Below, piece by piece: positions 4,210 to 9,188 of a stretch of 9,188 nucleotides of DNA; positions within the stretch are counted from its first letter, which is position 1; the number at the start of each line of letters is the position of its first letter. The notes under the pieces were generated by a model. It worked only from the letters and a program-made list of their open reading frames with translations. It did not search any database and had not been told where the DNA came from. The stretch is from Porphyromonas sp. (GTDB taxonomy: Bacteria; Bacteroidota; Bacteroidia; Bacteroidales; Porphyromonadaceae): the NCBI GenBank assembly GCA_003640335.1, contig RBKG01000112.1:1-9188 (forward strand), given 5' to 3'. Both the position numbers and the translations under genes were made by a program.

Positions 4210-6022
4210 TATTTCCTCTTGCTTTAAATAATAAGGAATCCAAACTACTAGCTGCGTTGAACTTGAAGGTTGGAATATACTTATACTGTAGGGTTACAGT
4301 AGCATCCTCTGCAGTAGTGTATAACAACCTATTAATATGGTTTAAATCATCCAGCTCATCTTCGTACTGCGGTAGCAGCTCCAGTTCTAAGTCCAAAGCC
4401 AAACTAACCAGTCCACTATAACTAAGGGCTGCTTCTACATTAGAACTCTTAGGGTATGGGTCTGGTGGTACTCTGGTCGGATACTGCAATGTTGAGTAGT
4501 CATCTTCTAAGAAAGCATAACTACCGTTTCTAGCAGAATGCGTTGTGTAATCATTGTAACCTCTACCTGTACTTGTTAGATACCGTACCATTTCTTTATA
4601 GGCAGGGGATATAGTGTGAGCTACAACATCTTTGAATAACTGTACATCAGAGTTATCGTAGGTTTCATCCTTTGTGTATGTACGCAGTACCCTACTAACG
4701 TCGAATTTAGTAGACCAATCAGAAAGTCCTGCTTTACTACTTGACTGCGTACCCTTGAATCTTACAGTAGTCTCACCATAGGCATCCTGCTGCATTGTGT
4801 ATGTAACCGTATCAGATGCACTGTAATCCAAAATAGCCCCTACAGCACCTGTAGGTTTAGGACGAACACCAGCACCTGTTGTAGATAGCGTATGCATATA
4901 GTCTTGCTTACTTGTGCTTGTATCCCGATAAGTGTAGCGGGATACTTGCAAAATCTCAGGGGACAAGCCTATATCATATACATATTTCACAGGGGCTACG
5001 CCTATACTACTTTTAAGATGCGTATTAAGATGCTTAGGCACTAACCAGAGGCAGATTGTACCTACTAAGGTTTCCTGTAGTGGGCAACGTATAATACTAT
5101 CCGATTGTTCAGGGATAGCATCTAATCCAACAGTCTTTACTGTTGTATCCGTATAAGCCTGTAAATTCTCACCTACGCCGAATACTCTTGAGTAACTATT
5201 GAATGTACCACTGTATCGCCCTGCTGCTAGTAAGCTTGCAGGGTCTATAAAGGGTACTTGGTTAAAAGCACTTAACTGATATTTCTCTTTAAATGCTTTA
5301 TACGTTTGTACGGAGCAGAGTGCATAAATGTACTCTATGGCACGGGTACTAAAGTCATCAATCTCGAAATGCAACTTAGAAAGCAACTCTTTAAAAGCAG
5401 GGTTTTCTTTGTTAGTACCTAAGGAGGTACTCAGTGCAGTGATAGGTTTATAGTTCTCCAGCAAGGAAACATCTAACACTTTAGGCTGCTTAGGGATTTC
5501 AGGTACGATAGGAACTTCAGGCTCTTCATGAAGCTTCGGTACTTCAGACACTACAACCTTACCCCGCATAACAGGGACTACAGCAGTAGGTTCTGTTTGA
5601 ATACGGTGCAGCAGGTACTGCATAGCCTGCATGGGGTTATTCTGAGCAAGCTGCAGGAACTTCTGCTGGCGCATTGTAGATTGACGCACAAGCATCACCC
5701 TACCTGTTATGTTAATACGTACACGTTGCAAACCAACGTACTCTATTGCACCCGCACTTAGCTTAGCGAACTCATTGAGTGCATCGTAGAAGGTAGCGTA
5801 CTGCTTCTGCACCCACAATGCTTTACGTTCCAACACCTGCTCTAAGGTTACATCTGTTAGGTTGTAGCCTACAAGCACATCTTGGTACTCATGAGAAACG
5901 ACAAAAGGGATATTCAAGATGTCCCCTTCCTGTACGTCGTACACGTAGCACGTATCGGATATACGCCAGATTTGTCCCTTACGGTACTTCAAGTCCAGCG
6001 TGTCAATGTTTAACCAAGTCAT
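4196..6022 (-). CDS. Unrecognised 608-aa protein, candidate receptor-binding or tail component
   Basis: I do not recognise the family. The gene is clearly real: it is long, starts with ATG in an ATGA overlap with the previous stop, and has GGAG seven bases upstream. Three parts can be seen. Residues 1-150 are mixed and mostly helical. Residues 161-182 form a Pro/Glu/Val-rich hinge. Residues 190-608 are rich in Ser, Thr, Tyr and Asp and look strand-forming, as receptor-binding proteins often do. I see no transmembrane segment, signal peptide, collagen-like repeat or lyase/hydrolase motif. Base composition changes at the hinge: the 5' part has about 50% G+C by spot counts, the remainder about 35-47%. 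That pattern fits a conserved attachment part joined to an exchanged C-terminal module. Position between the fibre-adaptor gene and the terminases corresponds to the T7 fibre region. The tail or fibre role is inference only. Confidence 0.45.
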   Translation of the reverse strand: MTWLNIDTLDLKYRKGQIWRISDTCYVYDVQEGDILNIPFVVSHEYQDVLVGYNLTDVTLEQVLERKALWVQKQYATFYDALNEFAKLSAGAIEYVGLQRVRINITGRVMLVRQSTMRQQKFLQLAQNNPMQAMQYLLHRIQTEPTAVVPVMRGKVVVSEVPKLHEEPEVPIVPEIPKQPKVLDVSLLENYKPITALSTSLGTNKENPAFKELLSKLHFEIDDFSTRAIEYIYALCSVQTYKAFKEKYQLSAFNQVPFIDPASLLAAGRYSGTFNSYSRVFGVGENLQAYTDTTVKTVGLDAIPEQSDSIIRCPLQETLVGTICLWLVPKHLNTHLKSSIGVAPVKYVYDIGLSPEILQVSRYTYRDTSTSKQDYMHTLSTTGAGVRPKPTGAVGAILDYSASDTVTYTMQQDAYGETTVRFKGTQSSSKAGLSDWSTKFDVSRVLRTYTKDETYDNSDVQLFKDVVAHTISPAYKEMVRYLTSTGRGYNDYTTHSARNGSYAFLEDDYSTLQYPTRVPPDPYPKSSNVEAALSYSGLVSLALDLELELLPQYEDELDDLNHINRLLYTTAEDATVTLQYKYIPTFKFNAASSLDSLLFKARGNNGSQ

Positions 6023-6615
6023 TCAGTAACTCCAATTGCATTATCCGCAACAGCATCAGCAGCCTCGGTAACTGCTACTAAAGCATCAGGTTGAGTTTCT
6101 AGATAAGCTGCACTGGTACTCGGATACATGGCTGTAAACGCAGTAACTGCTACTTGTTCAATAATATCGAAACGCACCTCACTGAACTCTTCCTGCACAT
6201 ACAGCAGCTGCTGGCATAACTGCTGGATATGCTGGGTCTTCAGTACCCGATTAGGTAGCAGCTGCACAAGCAATCTGTCTGCAGGTGTACTACGTCGAAT
6301 CACATAATCCCCTGCAGGGAATCCCAGAGCCTTTAAGAGTTTATCAGGATTAATTTGTACTTGTGCATTCAGATACCACTCGGCATCCAGCACGACAGCT
6401 TCAAGTGCCTCAGCACCTGTCCCTTGACGTTTATGTATATCTTCAAAACTACGCATCCAATGCACCTTCTGCTCGGCAAGGGTAGCCCCTGATGTAATCA
6501 GAAGGCTACTTGCATGAAGCATAGGCAGGGTGATAGTTTCTACTGCATTATCACCCGTACCTGCGCTGTATCGAACGCGTACACAGCTTTTATACCGTAA
6601 TACGTTCTTAATCAT
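6019..6615 (-). CDS. Tail-fibre N-terminal-domain-like adaptor protein (198 aa)
   Basis: The short protein starts with ATG at 6615, inside the stop of the upstream gene (ATGATTAA overlap), and has an AAGGA Shine-Dalgarno five bases upstream. Residues 102-145 read Gly-Asp-Tyr-Val-Ile-Arg-Arg-x-Thr-Pro-x-Asp-Arg-Leu-Leu-Val, then a Gln-rich helix ending Leu-Leu-Tyr-Val-Gln-Glu-Glu. This parallels the T7 gp17 N-terminal domain (Phage_T7_tail family), where an Arg-Arg-x-Thr-x-x-x-Asp-Arg-Leu-Val strand precedes a helix that packs on the tail tube. In T7 this domain is the first 150 or so residues of a long fibre. Here the protein stops soon afterwards with an Ala/Val-rich tail and no fibre shaft. 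It therefore probably anchors a separate protein, most likely the product of the next gene, with which it shares an ATGA stop-start overlap. The family assignment is by eye and moderate. Confidence 0.6.
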   Translation of the reverse strand: MIKNVLRYKSCVRVRYSAGTGDNAVETITLPMLHASSLLITSGATLAEQKVHWMRSFEDIHKRQGTGAEALEAVVLDAEWYLNAQVQINPDKLLKALGFPAGDYVIRRSTPADRLLVQLLPNRVLKTQHIQQLCQQLLYVQEEFSEVRFDIIEQVAVTAFTAMYPSTSAAYLETQPDALVAVTEAADAVADNAIGVTE

Positions 6616-9188
6616 CTTTTTCCTTTAAGGTTTTCAGAATACCAAATGCCTGATTAGGAATAGTCAAGCCCAACAGCGGGGTAACATCCGTATAATCATA
6701 TACCTGCATCTCATGGTCAGGGTTAGCCACCTTACGGAACAGCTGGTTCATCTTACTCAATGGGCTGAATACAGCAGCACCTTTCGAGTTCTGGCTGTTC
6801 AGGATACTGTCCAGAGCAATACCGAAGTACCCAAGTGCAGGGGCTTGTTGTACGCTACCTGTATAAATGTCTTCGTCCCATTGCTTACCATTGGTTACGT
6901 TCTTGACCGCAGCAAGTACAGGGGCAAGCATTGCATTGTACATCAGCAATACTGCTACACCGAAGATACCATCTTGGTTATAGGTCTTGCGCAGAATCTT
7001 CTGATGCCCAGCCATAGCAAAACGCATGAATGGGAACAGAATCTTACCAGTAGTGGTCTGTTCAAGGAACGCAGGGGCTTCACCAGCCTTAGCAGTCAAA
7101 GCAATGTCATCACTGGCATTCATCAATAACTGCTGAGTACGCAAGCTAGTGTCTGCATCCCATTTATTGATATACAGCCCGTGCTTACCGTATTCATGCA
7201 TGATGTTCTGGAAGTCCTTTTCGGTAGCCCCAGTACGCATCAGTAATTCTCTGTGTGTCTTAGAGCCCTTCGCAGCCTCTATAATGGCATCCTCATAGGC
7301 ACTAGCAACAGTATTCACCAACCAGCGACGTACCGCTTCCGAAGTATTCAAGTGCATAATACTCTGACCTGCTCTTGCAACGTAACCATGCACGCCCTGA
7401 ATAGGGATAGCATGATTATCCTCGAAGTGCGTTACAAAGTATTTGATACGTTCATGCGCTGTACTTGTACCAACCAGTACATCCTTGAGGCGCATAGCTT
7501 CTTCAGGCGTGTACTTGCTGATAGCATAGAACAGGCTTGGCAATTGCTTCAGCATATGCTTAGCTGTACGCAGGAAACCTAAACGCTGGAATGCTGTGTT
7601 AATATCACCAAAGGCACTGATACCTGCATTCTGCAGAACCATACTACTAGCTACTGTAGTTGCACTACGTAGTACAGTTGGTACTTGTTCACCTACGGCT
7701 TGACCCAATAATTGCTGACGAGCAGCCTTCAGGAAATCACGTGCTTCAGTCGGATTGACACCAGCAGGTAGATTGTCCTGAATCTTGACGAACAGGTTGT
7801 CCAGTTCCGCTGGGGACATACCATAGTGCGCCAAACCATTACGGTGAGCCATCTGACGGTTATAGCTTTGCAGCTGCGTCATCACGTCAGTATCCACGAA
7901 GTCCTTGAGACTATACACCTGCCCGTTGTGCACGAGTTGGCGATTGAAGTCCCAAGAGTTACGTGTCCGCAGATTCTTATGCCCCTTCTGGGTTTGTTTA
8001 TGCATAATAGAATCCACGATATGCTCTACCCGATTGGCTGCTACACCTTGATTCAGCAATACCTCTGCAATGAAGTCCCGTGTTGCACCTACGGGCATAT
8101 GTTCAGTCGCCTGCATACTGGTCTTCTGGGTCTGAATGAACTTCTTACCGATACTTTCAGCATCCCTACCGTACTTAGCCAAATCAGGGAAACGCTCTAA
8201 TACGTCCTCACCAATAAACCTAGCCAGTACGTCTTCAGGTAAACCTGCATCAAAAGCCTTGCGCATTGCAGCGTAACTCCACTGCAAAGGCATGTACGTA
8301 CCTAGTCCCTCAGCAAAGTCCTCTGGCAGCAAACCGTTCTTCTTGAGCTGCTGAGCATAGAACTTACTGAAGCCAGAATCCACAAAGGTTTGCATTGCAT
8401 CAGCAATACCCTTGTTCGGGGCAAGCTTCTGAATCAATGCAGGCAAGTCCAACTCTGTACCTGTAGCAGCAGCTTGACGCTCCATCTGGTACAACTGCAA
8501 ACGCAAGTCCGACAAGTCCTTCTGGGCAGCACGTAATGCAGTGATGTGCCGTGGCTGTACTGTAGGATTTACAGCACCATTGAACCGACCAGCACCACCA
8601 TAGTACTCTTGAGCAGCTCTACCCAACGCATCATCCAGTGCATTCAGTCTCCACTCCCCGTGCCTTGATAGCAGGACAGCATGTGTAATTGCATTGTCTG
8701 GATTGTTGAAAGCAGGGTCAGAGAACAATCTATTCAGCTGTTCCCACTCTTCCTCAGGCAGGTTCTGCCCATAGTAAGCCAGCTTATCAGTTGTTGACAT
8801 GTACTGCTTGGCACTTATACTGAACTCAGCTGCCCTATGGATTGCTGCTGCTTCCCCTACGGGGGCAGGGCGGTTAGGCAACGGGATATGCTCTGTACCT
8901 GTACTGGTTTCAATCTCCAGCACCAGCTTCTCAGCTTGTTCCCCAGAAACTTTCTCGGCTTCCTCAAGGGATTCACGATAGGCTGCTTGCTTTGCTTCAG
9001 GAACACGGCGCAGGTCGGCGGTAGGAATACCTGTACTTTCGGCATGACCTGTATTGTCAGCTCTAGCAGCCTTAGTATTATCTGCTGATACCTTACGCAA
9101 ATCCTTCAGGTAATCGCTATTGCGCTCAAGGGCAAATTGCTGTGCCTTCAGGTCAGTAAGTTCCTGCTGCAATTCGCTACGCAAAGCA
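6608..9188 (-). CDS. Large internal virion / DNA-ejection protein, C-terminal part (5' end outside window)
   Basis: The frame is open to the right edge, so the true start lies beyond 9188 and the 858 residues seen are only the C-terminal part of a larger protein. The first in-window start-like codon (TTG at 9184) has no special support. The visible part is mostly helical and charged, with an acidic, coiled-coil-like stretch at about residues 1-100. It has no enzyme motif that I recognise. Near the C-terminus is an Arg-Phe-Ala-x-x-Gly-His-Gln-Lys pattern (about 721-729), followed by a hydrophobic segment (about 739-761). A hydrophobic residue cluster with Asn-Ala-Gly-x-Ser lies at about 519-523. 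These resemble the C-terminal regions of very large podoviral internal virion proteins such as T7 gp16, which form the channel for DNA ejection. Its place directly before the tail-fibre gene matches gp16-gp17 order. It overlaps the next gene by 8 bases. The role is inferred from size, pattern and position; a different structural protein is possible. Confidence 0.6.
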   Translation of the reverse strand, partial: ALRSELQQELTDLKAQQFALERNSDYLKDLRKVSADNTKAARADNTGHAESTGIPTADLRRVPEAKQAAYRESLEEAEKVSGEQAEKLVLEIETSTGTEHIPLPNRPAPVGEAAAIHRAAEFSISAKQYMSTTDKLAYYGQNLPEEEWEQLNRLFSDPAFNNPDNAITHAVLLSRHGEWRLNALDDALGRAAQEYYGGAGRFNGAVNPTVQPRHITALRAAQKDLSDLRLQLYQMERQAAATGTELDLPALIQKLAPNKGIADAMQTFVDSGFSKFYAQQLKKNGLLPEDFAEGLGTYMPLQWSYAAMRKAFDAGLPEDVLARFIGEDVLERFPDLAKYGRDAESIGKKFIQTQKTSMQATEHMPVGATRDFIAEVLLNQGVAANRVEHIVDSIMHKQTQKGHKNLRTRNSWDFNRQLVHNGQVYSLKDFVDTDVMTQLQSYNRQMAHRNGLAHYGMSPAELDNLFVKIQDNLPAGVNPTEARDFLKAARQQLLGQAVGEQVPTVLRSATTVASSMVLQNAGISAFGDINTAFQRLGFLRTAKHMLKQLPSLFYAISKYTPEEAMRLKDVLVGTSTAHERIKYFVTHFEDNHAIPIQGVHGYVARAGQSIMHLNTSEAVRRWLVNTVASAYEDAIIEAAKGSKTHRELLMRTGATEKDFQNIMHEYGKHGLYINKWDADTSLRTQQLLMNASDDIALTAKAGEAPAFLEQTTTGKILFPFMRFAMAGHQKILRKTYNQDGIFGVAVLLMYNAMLAPVLAAVKNVTNGKQWDEDIYTGSVQQAPALGYFGIALDSILNSQNSKGAAVFSPLSKMNQLFRKVANPDHEMQVYDYTDVTPLLGLTIPNQAFGILKTLKEKDD

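Noticed and set aside
1..9188. CRISPR array, tRNA, rRNA, insertion sequence or integrase
   Set aside because: No regularly spaced repeats, no cloverleaf-like or rRNA sequence, and no transposase or recombinase motifs were seen on either strand.

Overview
The window reads as the late (structural, packaging and lysis) end of a T7-like podovirus that infects a Gram-negative host. Every supported gene lies on the minus strand, so transcription and gene order run from position 9188 towards 1. Three things support this assignment. The large terminase has the T7 gp19 kind of motifs. A short protein resembles the N-terminal domain of the T7 tail fibre. A two-component Rz/Rz1 spanin pair only makes sense in a host with an outer membrane. 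No host marker, integrase or tRNA is visible, so the host genus cannot be named. The window may be a piece of a phage genome or of a metagenomic contig, and its left edge may lie near the genome terminus.

In order of transcription, a very large protein that is open at the right edge looks like the C-terminal part of an internal virion (DNA-ejection) protein. It overlaps a 198-residue tail-fibre N-terminal-like protein, which in turn overlaps a 608-residue protein of unrecognised family that is the best candidate for a receptor-binding or tail component. Small and large terminase subunits follow, and then a compact lysis cassette: holin-like protein, GH24 muramidase with a probable signal-anchor N-terminus, Rz-like inner-membrane spanin, and Rz1-like lipoprotein whose reading frame overlaps the Rz end out of frame. 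Start and stop codons overlap or almost touch along this whole stretch, and most starts carry a clear Shine-Dalgarno sequence, so it probably acts as one operon with translational coupling.

The last 482 bases (positions 1-482) lie downstream of Rz1 and have no long gene. They hold a possible 25-residue membrane peptide with its own ribosome binding site (289-366), a pair of operator-like 12-bp palindromes, a small hairpin, an 11-bp inverted repeat, an 11-bp tandem repeat and a four-run G tract able to form a quadruplex. In T7 the equivalent place holds gene 19.5, short repeat arrays and the terminal redundancy, so this stretch may be the end of the phage genome. That is inference from position and repeat content only.

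The points most worth following up are the split tail-fibre module, with a base-composition break at a proline-rich hinge inside the 608-residue gene; the repeat-rich terminal region with the hidden small membrane ORF; and the relocated muramidase-based lysis cassette. I see no sign of a defence system or another wholly new enzymatic system.
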